This document shows positions 9,091 through 18,370 of a stretch of 64,000 bases of DNA, piece after piece (positions within the stretch are counted from its first letter, which is position 1; the number at the start of each line of letters is the position of its first letter). The translations under genes were made by a program, and so were the position numbers. The stretch is from contig NZ_FOHB01000012.1 in NCBI RefSeq assembly GCF_900111375.1, forward strand, positions 31,481-95,480. Direction: 5' to 3'. Below the pieces are notes generated by a model. That model ran no database searches and was not told the origin of the DNA. It saw nothing but the letters and a program-made list of their open reading frames with translations. Source of the DNA: Pedococcus cremeus (GTDB taxonomy: Bacteria > Actinomycetota > Actinomycetes > Actinomycetales > Dermatophilaceae).

Positions 9091-10151
9091 CAGTCGTTCC
9101 TCCCCGGGACACGCAGGTGCCCGATCGCGTGGACGGCGCCGCCGGCCACCCCCGTCACGGCCGAACCCACCAGGGACCCCACGGCGGAGGCGCCGGGCAG
9201 CACCGGACCGATCCCGCGGGCGAAGTCAGCGAAGGCCTCACGCGTCGTCCACCGGGGCTCGAAGCCGAGCACCTCGCGCATCCGGGTCGTGTCCAGCCCT
9301 CGCCCGAAGGCCAGGAACTGCAGCTGGTCGGCCGAGAAGTCGGCGAGCCCCGAGCGCTTCAGCGCGTTGCCGAGCATGCCGGCCGCGAGCCGCGGCACGG
9401 GCAGGATGGGCCGCCCGGCCATGCCCACGGCCTGGGCGACCGTGATGACGCCGTCACCGGCGATGTTGGTGATGCCCACGCTGGGGCCGGTGGTCGCCCG
9501 CAGCAGGGCGCCGATCGCGTCGTCCTCGTGGACGAACTGCAGCCGGGCGTCGAAGCCCAGCGGCACCGGGACGACCGGAAGGCTGAAGTAGTCGGTGAGG
9601 GAGGTGCGGATGCCGGGGCCGATGATGTTGGCGAACCGCAGCATGGTGATCTCGGTGTCGGGGCGCCGCCGGGAGAAGCCGCGCACGTAGCCCTCGACCT
9701 CCACCGAGTCCTTGCCGAACCCGGCCCGGGGCAGGGACTTCGGGCCCATGTCCTCGGTGAACATCGCGGGGTCGCGCGGGCTCGAGCCGTAGACGGCCGC
9801 CGACGACTTGACGACGAGCCGCCGCACGCTGGGCGCCTTCTGACACGCCGCCAGCAGCTGCATCGTGCCGATGACGTTGATCTCCTTCTGGGAGCTGCGT
9901 CCTCCGGCGTGCGTCGGCGTCGCGATCACGTTCATGTGCACGACCGTGTCGACCTCGGCCTGGGCGATGATCTTGCCGATCATGGGGTTGCGGATGTCGG
10001 CCCGCACGAACTCCGCCCGCCCGATGTCGTGCGGCGGGGGAATGACGTCGACTCCGATGACGCGCGACACCGACGGTTCGGCCGTGAGGCGCCGCGCGAA
10101 GTGGCCACCGAGGTAGCGGGAGACGCCGGTCACCAGGACGACATCAGCCAC
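9090..10151 (-). CDS. NAD-dependent epimerase/dehydratase (extended SDR)
   Basis: 353 residues. The N terminus VVLVTGVSRYLGGHFARRL is the Rossmann dinucleotide site (TGxxxxxG) and VDTVVHMNVIATP follows. VVKSSAAVYGSSP holds the Ser and Tyr region. The usual YxxxK is not obvious, so catalytic competence is uncertain. LRFANIIGPG and QFVHEDDAIGALL match nucleotide-sugar epimerases. The substrate is unknown. It is immediately upstream of, and overlaps by one base with, the acyltransferase, suggesting a joint role in envelope lipid or glycan metabolism. A 32-residue basic protein gene lies upstream on the same strand. Confidence 0.85.
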   Translation of the reverse strand: MADVVLVTGVSRYLGGHFARRLTAEPSVSRVIGVDVIPPPHDIGRAEFVRADIRNPMIGKIIAQAEVDTVVHMNVIATPTHAGGRSSQKEINVIGTMQLLAACQKAPSVRRLVVKSSAAVYGSSPRDPAMFTEDMGPKSLPRAGFGKDSVEVEGYVRGFSRRRPDTEITMLRFANIIGPGIRTSLTDYFSLPVVPVPLGFDARLQFVHEDDAIGALLRATTGPSVGITNIAGDGVITVAQAVGMAGRPILPVPRLAAGMLGNALKRSGLADFSADQLQFLAFGRGLDTTRMREVLGFEPRWTTREAFADFARGIGPVLPGASAVGSLVGSAVTGVAGGAVHAIGHLRVPGRND

Positions 10152-10282
10152 CGCTCACCCCTTTCCGCCACGTTCGTCGAGCACCCCACTGGGTCCGTGC
10201 CAGCCTAGCCATGGCTGACCGAACATGGCACCGGAGGTTGGCAGGCTCACACCGTAGGGCCCCCGCACGATGAATGCCCCAG

Positions 10283-10324
10283 CACGACGAAGGCCCCCAC
10301 CTGGAGGCGGGGGCCTTCGTCGTG
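10283..10324 (-). terminator. intrinsic-type hairpin after the small basic protein gene
   Basis: A perfect 16-base stem (10283-10298 pairing with 10309-10324) with a 10-base loop. It lies 12 bases downstream of the stop of the minus-strand 32-residue gene. No T-run follows, as is common in high-GC actinobacteria. Confidence 0.8.
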
Positions 10325-10336
10325 GACCGGGTGGTC

Positions 10337-10435
10337 CTACTTCTTGTTGCGACGCTGGTGGCGCGTCTTGCGAAGGAGCTTGCGGTGCTTCTTCTTCGCC
10401 ATGCGCTTGCGGCGCTTCTTGATGACAGAGCCCAT
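10337..10435 (-). CDS. 32-residue basic protein, AURKAIP1/COX24-domain type
   Basis: The minus strand encodes MGSVIKKRRKRMAKKKHRK then LLRKTRHQRRNKK, 32 residues with more than half Lys or Arg. This matches the tiny AURKAIP1/COX24-domain proteins found across Actinobacteria, thought to be ribosome-associated (bS22-like). ATG 10435 has GAGG six bases upstream, and a strong hairpin follows the stop. The family is usually missed by length cut-offs. It neighbours a BldC/excisionase-like HTH gene in many genomes; here the M36 protease gene separates them. Confidence 0.9.
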   Translation of the reverse strand: MGSVIKKRRKRMAKKKHRKLLRKTRHQRRNKK

Positions 10436-10625
10436 AGTTGTCCTCGCGTGTCTGTGGTGTCGTGTTGCCGGACGGGGCAACGAACTACGCACCACGCCGA
10501 ACAGTGCGGGTCACTCTACCGGCCACCTGCGGCACAGCCCAAACCGGGGGCCAGTAACCCCGGGCCTCCCGCCTCGTTTTCCGGTCAGTCGGGCCGACGG
10601 TGCCCGCACCACGACAGGAGCAGCG

Positions 10626-13600
10626 GTGAGAAGATCGCGCACTCGGCTGATGGCTCGCAGGGGCCTCATGGGCCGCATGGGTCTGACCACACTCGGGGTG
10701 GGGGCGCTCACCGGAGCACTCGTCACCGCCCCGGTCGCCACGGCCACGGCCTCGTCGCCGGCCACGGACCTGACCGCCCCGGTGCTGACCGGGCTCGGCG
10801 ACGCGGTGTCCGACCTGACGGCCACCCTCGACACCCGGGCGGCGAAGGACGCCGTCGTCCCGGGCGCCGCCGCCCGCACGGCCCTGAGCACCCTGCTCGC
10901 CGACGCCGGGAAGGGCGCCCGGGCCACCTGGGACGAGCGGTTCGGCACGCTGCGCTCGCTGCGCGGGCCGGCCCCGCTGACCGGCCCGCACGACGGCGAG
11001 GCCGTCGACATCGCACGGGCCTGGGTCGCCGACAACGCCGCGGCCTTCGGGCTGGACGGCAAGGCGGTCAGGGCGCTGCAGGTCGCCCGCGACCACACCC
11101 TGCCCGGCACCGGCACCCACGTCGTCAGCCTGGTGCAGACCGCGGGGGGCGTGCCGAGTGCCCGCGGTGGGCGGCTCAACGTGGCCGTCACCCAGGACGG
11201 ACGGGTGCTGTCGTATGCCGGCGACCCCACACCGAGCTCGGACCTCACCGGCGGCTGGGTGATCGGGGAGGCCGGCGCGGTGCTCAAGGCGGCGGGCACC
11301 CTGGCCCCCGGAGTCGCCTACGTGCCCGACGCCGACGGCACGCAGGCCGGCTACACGACCTTCGCCAAGGGTCCGTTCGGTGGTCCGTCGTACGCGAAGA
11401 AGGTCACCTTCGGCACGCGCACCGGCCCCGTGGCGGCATACCGGGTGTACTTCATCAAGAGCCCGCAGGAGGCGTGGGAGGTCATCCTCGACGGCACCAC
11501 CGGCAAGGTCCTCTACCGGACCTCGGTGGTGCAGAACGAGTCCGACCCGCAGGGCACCGTCTACGACAACTACCCGGGCGCCGCGAAGGGCGGCACGCCG
11601 CGCCAGCAGTCCTTCGGCCCGACCGCCGAGTCGCCCAAGGGCTGGGTCGACCCCACCGGCCTGGCCGGCACCGGCGTGACGACGTTCGGCAACAACGCCG
11701 ACACCTACGCCAACTGGTCCAACTACCTGGCCCCGGTCGACAACGCACCGCGCCCCGTCTCCCCGACGGGCAGCTTCAGCTACACCTACACCAACCAGTG
11801 GGCCGCCACGAAGGGGCAGACGGTGCCGCCCTCCTACGCCGAGGACCTCAACCCGGCGGCGACCAACCTCTTCTTCCAGCACAACCGGATCCACGACGAC
11901 TACTACGCCCTGGGCTTCACCGAGACGGGCGGCAACTTCCAGCTCGACAACGGCGGCAAGGGCGGCCTGGGCGGTGACGCGATCAAGGGCCTGGTGCAGG
12001 CCGGTGCCGCCTCGGGCGGGTCGCCGACCTACACCGGTCGCGACAACGCCTACATGCTCACCCTCGACGACGGCATCCCGCCGTGGAGCGGCATGTTCCT
12101 GTGGGAGCCGATCAACGACGCGTTCGAGGGCCCCTACCGCGACGGCTCGATGGACATGACCGTGATCCAGCACGAGTACACCCACGGCCTCTCCAACCGC
12201 TACGTCGCCGGGGGCAGCGCGCTCGGCTCGCAGCAGGCCGGGTCGATGGGCGAGGGCTGGGGCGACTGGTACGCCCTCAACCACGCGGCCCGCACCGGGC
12301 TGGAGCCGACCCGGGCGGTCGTCGGCGCGTACGCGACCGGCAACGAGGACCGCGGCATCCGCAACTACGACTACAACAACAACCCCAACACCTTCGGCGA
12401 CATCGGCTACGACCTCACCGGGCCGGAGGTGCACGCCGACGGCGAGATCTGGACCGCGACGCTGTGGGACCTGCACAAGGCCCTCGTCGCCCGCTACGGC
12501 CTCGCCAAGGGGGCCGAGGTGGCCGCTCGCCTGGTCACCGACGGTATGCCGCTCACGGCGCCGGACCCGTCGTTCCTCGACGCGCGTGACGGCATCCTGA
12601 CCGCCGACCTCGACCGCAACCACGGGGACAACACCGACCTCATCTGGTCGGTCTTCGCCAAGCGGGGCGCCGGAGCCTCGGCCGTCTCGCGCACGGGTGA
12701 CGACACCGACCCGACGCCGGCGTTCGACCACCCCACGGCCTCCCGCAACGGCACCGTGGCGCTGACCCTGGTCAACGCGAGCACTGGGCAGAAGATCCCG
12801 AACGCCAAGGTCATCCTCGGCCGCTTCGAGGCGCGGGTGAGCCCGCTCGGGCGCACCGGCTCCACCGGCGGGTTCTCCGTCAAGGCCGTCGCCGGCGCCT
12901 ACCCGCTGACGATCCAGGCCCCCGGGTTCGGCGCGCAGACCATCGAGGGCTTCACCGTCGCCGCGGGGAAGCACGCCGCCAAGACGATCTCGCTGGCACC
13001 GAACCTCGCCTCGACGGCGGCGGGCGCGACGGTGGTCTCCGCCTCCAGCCAGGACGACGGCTCACCGGCGAAGTTCGCCTTCGACGACACCGCCGCCTCG
13101 GTGTGGTCGACCAAGGCGGGCGACACGGCATACAACGCGGGTCCGGACCAGCGGGTGACGGTGAAGCTGGCCGCGCCGGCCACCGTGTCGTCGGTGCGGG
13201 TGAGCGCCTACAAGGCCACCAACGCCTCGCGCTTCGCGGCGCTGCGCGACTTCACGGTGCAGACCTCCACCGACGGAGTCACCTGGACCACGGCCCGCAA
13301 GGGTGCCTTCGGCTACGAGGCGCCCCGCCCCACGGCGGCCGACCTGAACTACCGGACCTTCGCGCTCGACAAGCCGGTCAAGGCGGCCTACGTCCGGTTC
13401 TTCATCGACTCGGTGCAGGGCGACACCACCACCTACGCGCAGGTGGCCGACATCCAGGTGTTCGGCTCGGGCGCCACCGTCGTCAACGGCACGGTCACCC
13501 CTGACCCGGACTACACCGACTCGGGCACCATCACGGCGCCCAACCCGGCCGCGGGTGACCCGACCGGCCTGGCGAACGTCTTCGGCGTCACCGGCACGGA

Positions 13601-13907
13601 GATGAGCACCACGTGCACCTTCCCTCCGGCCAGCCAGGGCGCGGACGCCTGGGTGACCAAGTTCCCGCTCGGCTTCTCCGACGGGCTGCACTCGGTGTCG
13701 GTGAAGGGCACGAGCGACGCTGACGCCACCGTGGGCCACGACCTCGACCTGTACTTCCTCGACAGCGACTGCCAGGTGACCGGCTCGTCGGCCACCGCGG
13801 CCGCCGACGAGTCGGCGGTCATCCCTCCGGGGTCGGTCTACCTGCTGACCCAGCTCTACACCGGCGCGAACGTGGCGGTGAGTGTGCGGGCGGTCGACAA
13901 CCGCTGA
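10626..13907 (+). CDS. secreted M36 fungalysin-type zinc metalloprotease
   Basis: 1093 residues. The Sec signal peptide has Arg-rich VRRSRTRLMARRG, then GLTTLGVGALTGALVTAPVA. A long FTP/PepSY-like propeptide follows to about residue 340. The catalytic domain carries HEYTH at residues 516-520 and GSMGEGWGDWY, whose Glu543 is the third zinc ligand; both are the M36 signature. Downstream are a carboxypeptidase-regulatory-like fold, a discoidin (F5/8 type C) domain around residues 800-950, and a C-terminal PPC-like beta domain. I chose GTG 10626 because AGGAG lies 5 bases before it. It likely degrades extracellular protein. A strong terminator hairpin follows. Confidence 0.92.
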   Translation: MRRSRTRLMARRGLMGRMGLTTLGVGALTGALVTAPVATATASSPATDLTAPVLTGLGDAVSDLTATLDTRAAKDAVVPGAAARTALSTLLADAGKGARATWDERFGTLRSLRGPAPLTGPHDGEAVDIARAWVADNAAAFGLDGKAVRALQVARDHTLPGTGTHVVSLVQTAGGVPSARGGRLNVAVTQDGRVLSYAGDPTPSSDLTGGWVIGEAGAVLKAAGTLAPGVAYVPDADGTQAGYTTFAKGPFGGPSYAKKVTFGTRTGPVAAYRVYFIKSPQEAWEVILDGTTGKVLYRTSVVQNESDPQGTVYDNYPGAAKGGTPRQQSFGPTAESPKGWVDPTGLAGTGVTTFGNNADTYANWSNYLAPVDNAPRPVSPTGSFSYTYTNQWAATKGQTVPPSYAEDLNPAATNLFFQHNRIHDDYYALGFTETGGNFQLDNGGKGGLGGDAIKGLVQAGAASGGSPTYTGRDNAYMLTLDDGIPPWSGMFLWEPINDAFEGPYRDGSMDMTVIQHEYTHGLSNRYVAGGSALGSQQAGSMGEGWGDWYALNHAARTGLEPTRAVVGAYATGNEDRGIRNYDYNNNPNTFGDIGYDLTGPEVHADGEIWTATLWDLHKALVARYGLAKGAEVAARLVTDGMPLTAPDPSFLDARDGILTADLDRNHGDNTDLIWSVFAKRGAGASAVSRTGDDTDPTPAFDHPTASRNGTVALTLVNASTGQKIPNAKVILGRFEARVSPLGRTGSTGGFSVKAVAGAYPLTIQAPGFGAQTIEGFTVAAGKHAAKTISLAPNLASTAAGATVVSASSQDDGSPAKFAFDDTAASVWSTKAGDTAYNAGPDQRVTVKLAAPATVSSVRVSAYKATNASRFAALRDFTVQTSTDGVTWTTARKGAFGYEAPRPTAADLNYRTFALDKPVKAAYVRFFIDSVQGDTTTYAQVADIQVFGSGATVVNGTVTPDPDYTDSGTITAPNPAAGDPTGLANVFGVTGTEMSTTCTFPPASQGADAWVTKFPLGFSDGLHSVSVKGTSDADATVGHDLDLYFLDSDCQVTGSSATAAADESAVIPPGSVYLLTQLYTGANVAVSVRAVDNR

Positions 13908-13963
13908 CGGCACCGGCGGCGCTCGCCGCTCGGGCGAGCAGGCGAGCGGAGTCACGACAGAGA

Positions 13964-13999
13964 GAGGGCGGGCCGGGGAGATTCCCCCGGCCCGCCCTC
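13964..13999 (+). terminator. terminator of the M36 protease gene
   Basis: A perfect 15-base stem (13964-13978 with 13985-13999), 6-base loop, followed by a T-rich stretch (AGTCGTTCTTGTCGTCT). It lies between convergent genes and may also stop the minus-strand HTH gene. Confidence 0.85.
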
Positions 14000-14021
14000 A
14001 GTCGTTCTTGTCGTCTGCCAA

Positions 14022-14222
14022 TCACGCGGTGTCGACGTACGACGTGCGCAGGTACTTGTGCACGGCGTCCTCGGGAACGCGGAACGAGCGACCCACGCGA
14101 ATGGCGGGGAGCTCTCCGGCGTGCACCATCCGGTACACGGTCATCTTCGACACGCGCATGATCGAGGCGACCTCGGCGACGGTCAGGAACCGCACCTCGG
14201 CGAGCTGGCGCTCGTTGGACAT
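14022..14222 (-). CDS. small helix-turn-helix DNA-binding protein (excisionase/MerR-like)
   Basis: 66 residues. FLTVAEVASIMRVSKMTVYRM is a MerR/excisionase-type HTH and LPAIRVGRSFRVPEDAVHKYL completes the wing. I prefer ATG 14222, which has GAGG five bases upstream, over GTG 14243. The protein is nearly all DNA-binding domain, like BldC, though not closely similar in sequence. It is a widely conserved actinobacterial orphan regulator. Targets are unknown. Confidence 0.88.
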   Translation of the reverse strand: MSNERQLAEVRFLTVAEVASIMRVSKMTVYRMVHAGELPAIRVGRSFRVPEDAVHKYLRTSYVDTA

Positions 14223-14405
14223 AGCTACCTCGATCTTCTTCACGTGCGCATCGCCGGCTTCCCCTCCGGCGGACTCCTACGCTCGTGCAAGTCGCAACGA
14301 TAGGGGCTGATGTGACCACTGGGGAAGCGGATGGGGAAAGAAAGTCGACGCTTCTCCCCCACTGTCCAGTCGACACGCCGTCTGACCAGTGAAAAGGCGA
14401 CGGCG

Positions 14406-15602
14406 TCAGTCGAACCAGAGGTCGAGCCCGAAGTGCTCGAAGACGGCCTGCCGGGTGGCCATGATGGCCCGGTCCACCTCGCTGTGCGGGTTGTAGCCCA
14501 TGTCCCACGGCTGGTGCCAGATCGGGCCCTCCGAGGGGTCGAGGTCGCCCATCCGGCGCGGTCCCTGCCGGCCGAGCTCCATGAGCACGTGCTCGAGCCA
14601 GCCGTCGGGCACCGGCGCCGTCAGCGGGATCGGCCGGTGCGTCGCGATGCCGGTGAGGTGGGTCCAGGTGCGGGGCACGACGTCGACGAGCTCGTAGCCA
14701 CCGCCCCCGAGCGCGACCCAGCGGCCCTCGCAGACGTCGTGGGCCAGCCGGTGCAGCGCGTCGGCGGCGGTGCGCTGCGCGTCGACCGAGAGGGCCATGT
14801 GGGCCAGCGGGTCCTGCGCGTGGGTGTCGCAGCCGTGCTGGGTCACCATCACCTCCGGCTTGAACGCGCGCACGATCGGCAGCGCCGTGGCGTGCAGGGC
14901 CCGCAGCCAGGCCGAGTCGCCGGTGCCGGGCGGCAGGGCCACGTTGACCGCCGAGCCCGGTGCGTTCGGGCCACCGGTGTCGCCCGGCCAGCCGGTGCCC
15001 GGGAACAGTGCCCGGCCCGACTCGTGCAGCGAGATGGTGAGCACCCGGGGGTCGTCCCAGAAGATGCGCTCGACGCCGTCACCGTGGTGCACGTCGATGT
15101 CGACGTAGGCCACCCGCTGGGCGCCGTGGTCGAGCAGCCACTGGATGCCGACCGCGATGTCGTTGTAGATGCAGAACCCCGAGGCGCTGCCCGGCATCGC
15201 GTGGTGCAGGCCGCCGCAGAAGTTGACGCCGTGGCTCGACCGGCCGGTCCAGACGTCCTCGCAGACCTGCCGGGTGCCCTCGGCAATGCGGGCGCTGGCC
15301 TCGTGCATGCCGGCGAAGGCGGGGTCGTCCTCGGTGCCGATCCCGAAGCCGCCGTCGGCGCCGGCCGGGTCCTTCGAGGCCGCCTTCACGGCGTCGATGT
15401 AGTCCGGGTCGTGCACCGTCGCCAGGAGCGCGTCGTCGGGCAGCGGCGGGTTCACCAGCTCGACGTCGGTGTGGGAGAACAGGCCGAAGGCCTCGCACAG
15501 GCGGGCGGTCAGGTCGAGGCGCACCGGAGCCATCGGGTGCGTGGGACCGAAGTTGTATGCCGTGAAGCTGGGGTCCCAGATCACGCGCGCCTGAGTGGGC
15601 AT
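14406..15602 (-). CDS. acetoin utilization protein AcuC-like (class I/II histone deacetylase fold)
   Basis: 398 residues. Zn-dependent deacetylase motifs are RTYxF-like HPMAPVRL near the start, GGLHHAM, VAYVDIDVHHGDGVE (metal ligands Asp and His), TISLHESG and VTQHGCDTHAQDPLA, with GGGGYEL near the end. The family deacetylates acetyl-lysine proteins, classically acetyl-CoA synthetase in Bacillus, or small acetylpolyamines. The start ATG 15602 has no Shine-Dalgarno. It is divergent from the KtrA-like gene. No acetoin operon is nearby, so the historical name says little about its role here. Confidence 0.9.
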   Translation of the reverse strand: MPTQARVIWDPSFTAYNFGPTHPMAPVRLDLTARLCEAFGLFSHTDVELVNPPLPDDALLATVHDPDYIDAVKAASKDPAGADGGFGIGTEDDPAFAGMHEASARIAEGTRQVCEDVWTGRSSHGVNFCGGLHHAMPGSASGFCIYNDIAVGIQWLLDHGAQRVAYVDIDVHHGDGVERIFWDDPRVLTISLHESGRALFPGTGWPGDTGGPNAPGSAVNVALPPGTGDSAWLRALHATALPIVRAFKPEVMVTQHGCDTHAQDPLAHMALSVDAQRTAADALHRLAHDVCEGRWVALGGGGYELVDVVPRTWTHLTGIATHRPIPLTAPVPDGWLEHVLMELGRQGPRRMGDLDPSEGPIWHQPWDMGYNPHSEVDRAIMATRQAVFEHFGLDLWFD

Positions 15603-15649
15603 GTCACGCACGCTACCGGGCGGGTACTGTCCGTGGACAGGACGGCCCG

Positions 15650-15775
15650 GTGGCCGACACCGGACGCGGCCGGAGGCGGCCCGACACCCGCTCGACGCCC
15701 GCTCGACACCGCTCGACCCCACGTCGACATCGCGTCGCCACCGGCCCGACACCCAGACGACACGTGCCGACACGA
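15650..15775. repeat. short degenerate CGACACC/CTCGAC-type repeats upstream of ktrA-like gene
   Basis: The stretch between the divergent acuC-like and ktrA-like genes repeats CCGACACC, CTCGACGCC, CTCGACACC and CTCGACCCC several times with varying spacing. It is non-coding in my annotation. It may be a promoter-region repeat or simple slippage product. Confidence 0.45.
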
Positions 15776-15786
15776 CGGAGGAACCC

Positions 15787-16455
15787 TTGCCCAGGAACCG
15801 GCTCTTCGAGGAGGACGTGCTCGTCATCGGCCTCGGGCGGTTCGGTGCCGCTGCCGCGCTCGAGCTGCAGCAGCTCGGCCACCACGTGGTCGCGATCGAG
15901 CAGGACGCCGTGCTCGCCGAGACCTTCCTCGGGAAGATCACCAAGATCGTTCAGGCCGACGCGAGCCAGCCGACGGCGATCGCGGCGATCAAGGCGCGCA
16001 ACTTCAAGCTGGCCGTGGTGGGCATCGGCTCGTCGGTCGAGGCCTCGGTGCTCGCCTCGCTCAACCTGGTCGACGCCGGCATCCCCTCGATCTGGGCCAA
16101 GGCCCTCTCCCCCGAGCACGGCCGGATCCTCACCCGCATCGGGGTGCACCACGTGATCTTCCCGGAGGCCGAGACCGGGCGCCGGGTCGCACACCTCGTC
16201 AACGGCAAGCTGATGGACTACATCGAGTTCGACGACGGCTTCGCGATCGTCAAGATGCGGCCGCCGCAGGAGACGATCGGCTTCACGCTGGCACAGACCC
16301 AGGTGCGCAGCAAGTACGGCGTCACCGTCGTGGGCGTGAAGTCACCCGGCGAGGACTTCACCTACGCGCAGGCCGACACGAAGGTCAGCGCGCACGACAC
16401 CCTCATCGTGAGCGGCCCGACCGACCTCATCGAGCGGCTCGCGTCCCGCCCCTAG
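15787..16455 (+). CDS. KtrA/TrkA-like potassium channel regulatory subunit
   Basis: 222 residues. The RCK_N domain begins VLVIGLGRFGAAAALELQQLG (GxGxxG nucleotide loop) with acidic VVAIEQD. The RCK_C domain occupies roughly residues 135-222. Such proteins gate KtrB/TrkH potassium channels in response to ATP/ADP and, in several Gram-positives, bind c-di-AMP through RCK_C. I chose TTG 15787 because GGAGG lies 5 bases upstream and the length matches the family. No channel subunit is adjacent, so it must act on one encoded elsewhere. Its stop overlaps the convergent acetyltransferase stop (shared CTAG). Confidence 0.9.
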   Translation: MPRNRLFEEDVLVIGLGRFGAAAALELQQLGHHVVAIEQDAVLAETFLGKITKIVQADASQPTAIAAIKARNFKLAVVGIGSSVEASVLASLNLVDAGIPSIWAKALSPEHGRILTRIGVHHVIFPEAETGRRVAHLVNGKLMDYIEFDDGFAIVKMRPPQETIGFTLAQTQVRSKYGVTVVGVKSPGEDFTYAQADTKVSAHDTLIVSGPTDLIERLASRP

Positions 16456-16973
16456 AGGGTCGGCATCCCCCGGTCCTGGCCGAGCGCCAGCACCATGGCG
16501 ATCTCCTCGTCGCCGTCCTCCGACGCGACGCGCATCGGCCGGCGGCTGTCGGTCGGGCGGAACCCGAAGCCCGAGGCGAAGGCGACCGCTGGCCCGTTGT
16601 CGGTGTTGACCCAGTAGGCGAGGTGCGTGCGCCCCTCGCGGCGGGCGGTGTCGGCACCGGCCTGCACGAGCTGGGACGCGACGCCGGCGCCGCGGAAGTC
16701 GGGCGCGACCCACAGGCCGAACAGCTCGGCGACGGTGGGGCTGTCGGGTCCGGCCTCACCGAGACTGGCGACCCCGACGGACCGGCCGTCGACCTCGGCG
16801 AGCAGGCGCCGGGAGCGGCGCATGCGGGTGCGCCAGAAGGCCTCGTCGTAGGCCTCCTCCTCGGCGTAGGTGGCCACGAACGCCTGCGGCGACTCCTCGA
16901 GCGCGGCCAGCCGCACCCGGCGGTAGGTCTCCCACTGGTCCTCGGTCAGCTCGCGCACGGAGATCTCGCTCAT
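16452..16973 (-). CDS. GNAT-family N-acetyltransferase
   Basis: 173 residues, starting at ATG 16973. GNAT elements are VRELTEDQWETYRRVRL at the N terminus, AELFGLWVAPDFRGAGVAS (acetyl-CoA Q/RxxGxG/A-type loop) and WVNTDNGPAVAFASGFGF. It is the last gene of a minus-strand run and is similar in layout to its upstream neighbour, suggesting tandem duplication. The substrate is unknown. Confidence 0.85.
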   Translation of the reverse strand: MSEISVRELTEDQWETYRRVRLAALEESPQAFVATYAEEEAYDEAFWRTRMRRSRRLLAEVDGRSVGVASLGEAGPDSPTVAELFGLWVAPDFRGAGVASQLVQAGADTARREGRTHLAYWVNTDNGPAVAFASGFGFRPTDSRRPMRVASEDGDEEIAMVLALGQDRGMPTL

Positions 16974-17037
16974 GGCCACTACTCTCGCACGACGCCCCGG
17001 CCCGGCGGTCACTGGCGGGTGACGCTTTACCCGCCGT

Positions 17038-17559
17038 TCACAGTTCGCGAGCCATCTCCAGCTCGCGCACGTCGGCGGCGTGGGGCAGGACCCCGGTCCG
17101 GCCGGTGGGCCGGAAGCCGTGGCGCTCGTAGAGGCCGCGGGCGTGGACGTTCGCCTCCGCGACGTCGAGGGTGACGCGGCGACAACCGGACTCCGCGGCA
17201 TACCGCACCGCCGTCTGGACCAGGGCGTCACCGACGCCGCGTCCGCGCGCGGACGGGCGGACCCACATGGCGATCAGGCACGTCTCGTCCTCGTCCTGCT
17301 CGGGAAAGCGGAACAGGCTGACGGCGCCGAGCGGCTCGGAGCCCTCGTCGGCGGCCAGCCAGGTCGGCATGGTCCGCAGCCGTTCGCGCCAGCCGGACTC
17401 GGGCCGGGCCGCGGACTCGGCATGCGTGCCCCCGAAGGCCATCGGCGCGTCGAGGAGCATCTGGAGGCGGATCTCGCGGTAGGCCGCCCAGTCCTCCTCC
17501 CCCAGCCGGACGACGGTGACCCGCGGGGCGTCGACGGCCCCGGCCTGCGGCTCAGTCAT
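17038..17559 (-). CDS. GNAT-family N-acetyltransferase
   Basis: 173 residues, starting at ATG 17559 and overlapping proC by 8 bases. It has LGEEDWAAYREIRLQML, IAMWVRPSARGRGVGDAL (acetyl-CoA loop) and LDVAEANVHARGLYERHGF, typical of GNAT enzymes. The final ADVRELEMARE strand resembles amino-acid or small-molecule acetylases. Its opening xEDWxxYRxIRL pattern is shared with the next gene, consistent with paralogy. The substrate is unknown. Confidence 0.85.
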   Translation of the reverse strand: MTEPQAGAVDAPRVTVVRLGEEDWAAYREIRLQMLLDAPMAFGGTHAESAARPESGWRERLRTMPTWLAADEGSEPLGAVSLFRFPEQDEDETCLIAMWVRPSARGRGVGDALVQTAVRYAAESGCRRVTLDVAEANVHARGLYERHGFRPTGRTGVLPHAADVRELEMAREL

Positions 17560-18358
17560 TGCCGGAGGCGAGCTGGTGCGAGCGCTCCGCCGCGGCCTCC
17601 ATGGCCGTGATGAAGGCGGCCCGGACCTTGTGGTCGTCGAGCTGACGCAGGGCGGCGGCGGTCGTGCCCCCCGGGGAGGTGACCTGCTCGCGCAGCACGG
17701 TCGGGTGCTGCTTGGTCTCCTTGATCATCGTCGCGGCGCCGTAGAGGGTCTGGACGACGAGCTCCGTGGAGGTGGCGCGGGGCAGGCCGAGCAGGACGCC
17801 GGCCTCGATCATGGCCTCGACGACGTAGAAGATGTAGGCCGGCCCGGAGCCGGAGATCGCGGTGACGGCGTCCTGGTGCTTCTCGGCGACCTCGACGACC
17901 TTGCCGCACGAGCGCATCAGCTCGGCCGCCTCCGCGAGGTGCGAGGCGTCGCAGTGCTTGCCCGGGCTGACCGCGGCCATGCCCTGGTCCACCAGCGCGG
18001 GCGTGTTGGGCATGACCCGCACGACCGAGCTGCCGCCGGGCAGCCGCGACTCGAGGAACTCTGTGGTGATGCCGGCCGCCAGGCTGACCACGAGGTTGTG
18101 CTCGGCGACGTGGTCGCTGATCTCCTCGAGCAGGGCACCCATGTCCTGCGGCTTGACGACGAGCACCAGGGTGTCGGCCGCGGCGGCCGCCTCGGCGTTG
18201 CCCATGGTGCGCACGCCGTAGCGTTCGCGCAGCTCGGCCAGGTGCTCGGGCCGGCGGTCGGTGACGATGAGGTCGTCGGCGCTGCGGCCGGCCCGGACGA
18301 GCCCGGACAGCAGGGTCTCCCCCATCACGCCGGCCCCGAAGATCGCGACGGTACCCAT
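17552..18358 (-). CDS. proC: pyrroline-5-carboxylate reductase
   Basis: 268 residues. It reduces 1-pyrroline-5-carboxylate to L-proline with NAD(P)H. VAIFGAGVMGETLLSGL is the dinucleotide loop, RVMPNTPALVDQGMA and AISGSGPAYIFYVVEAMIEAG are ProC signatures, and VTSPGGTTAAALRQL closes the family pattern. ATG 18358 lies 12 bases after the proline dehydrogenase stop, so the synthetic and degradative proline enzymes share a transcript. Confidence 0.95.
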   Translation of the reverse strand: MGTVAIFGAGVMGETLLSGLVRAGRSADDLIVTDRRPEHLAELRERYGVRTMGNAEAAAAADTLVLVVKPQDMGALLEEISDHVAEHNLVVSLAAGITTEFLESRLPGGSSVVRVMPNTPALVDQGMAAVSPGKHCDASHLAEAAELMRSCGKVVEVAEKHQDAVTAISGSGPAYIFYVVEAMIEAGVLLGLPRATSTELVVQTLYGAATMIKETKQHPTVLREQVTSPGGTTAAALRQLDDHKVRAAFITAMEAAAERSHQLASGND

Positions 18359-18370
18359 GGGTGCCTCCTC

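Noticed and set aside
10485..12974. 829-codon minus-strand frame opposite the M36 protease.
   Set aside because: No start context, no domains; the plus strand encodes a clear protease with HEYTH.
16452..16455. Overlapping CTAG stops of convergent genes as a regulatory site.
   Set aside because: A simple shared-stop overlap; nothing further around it.
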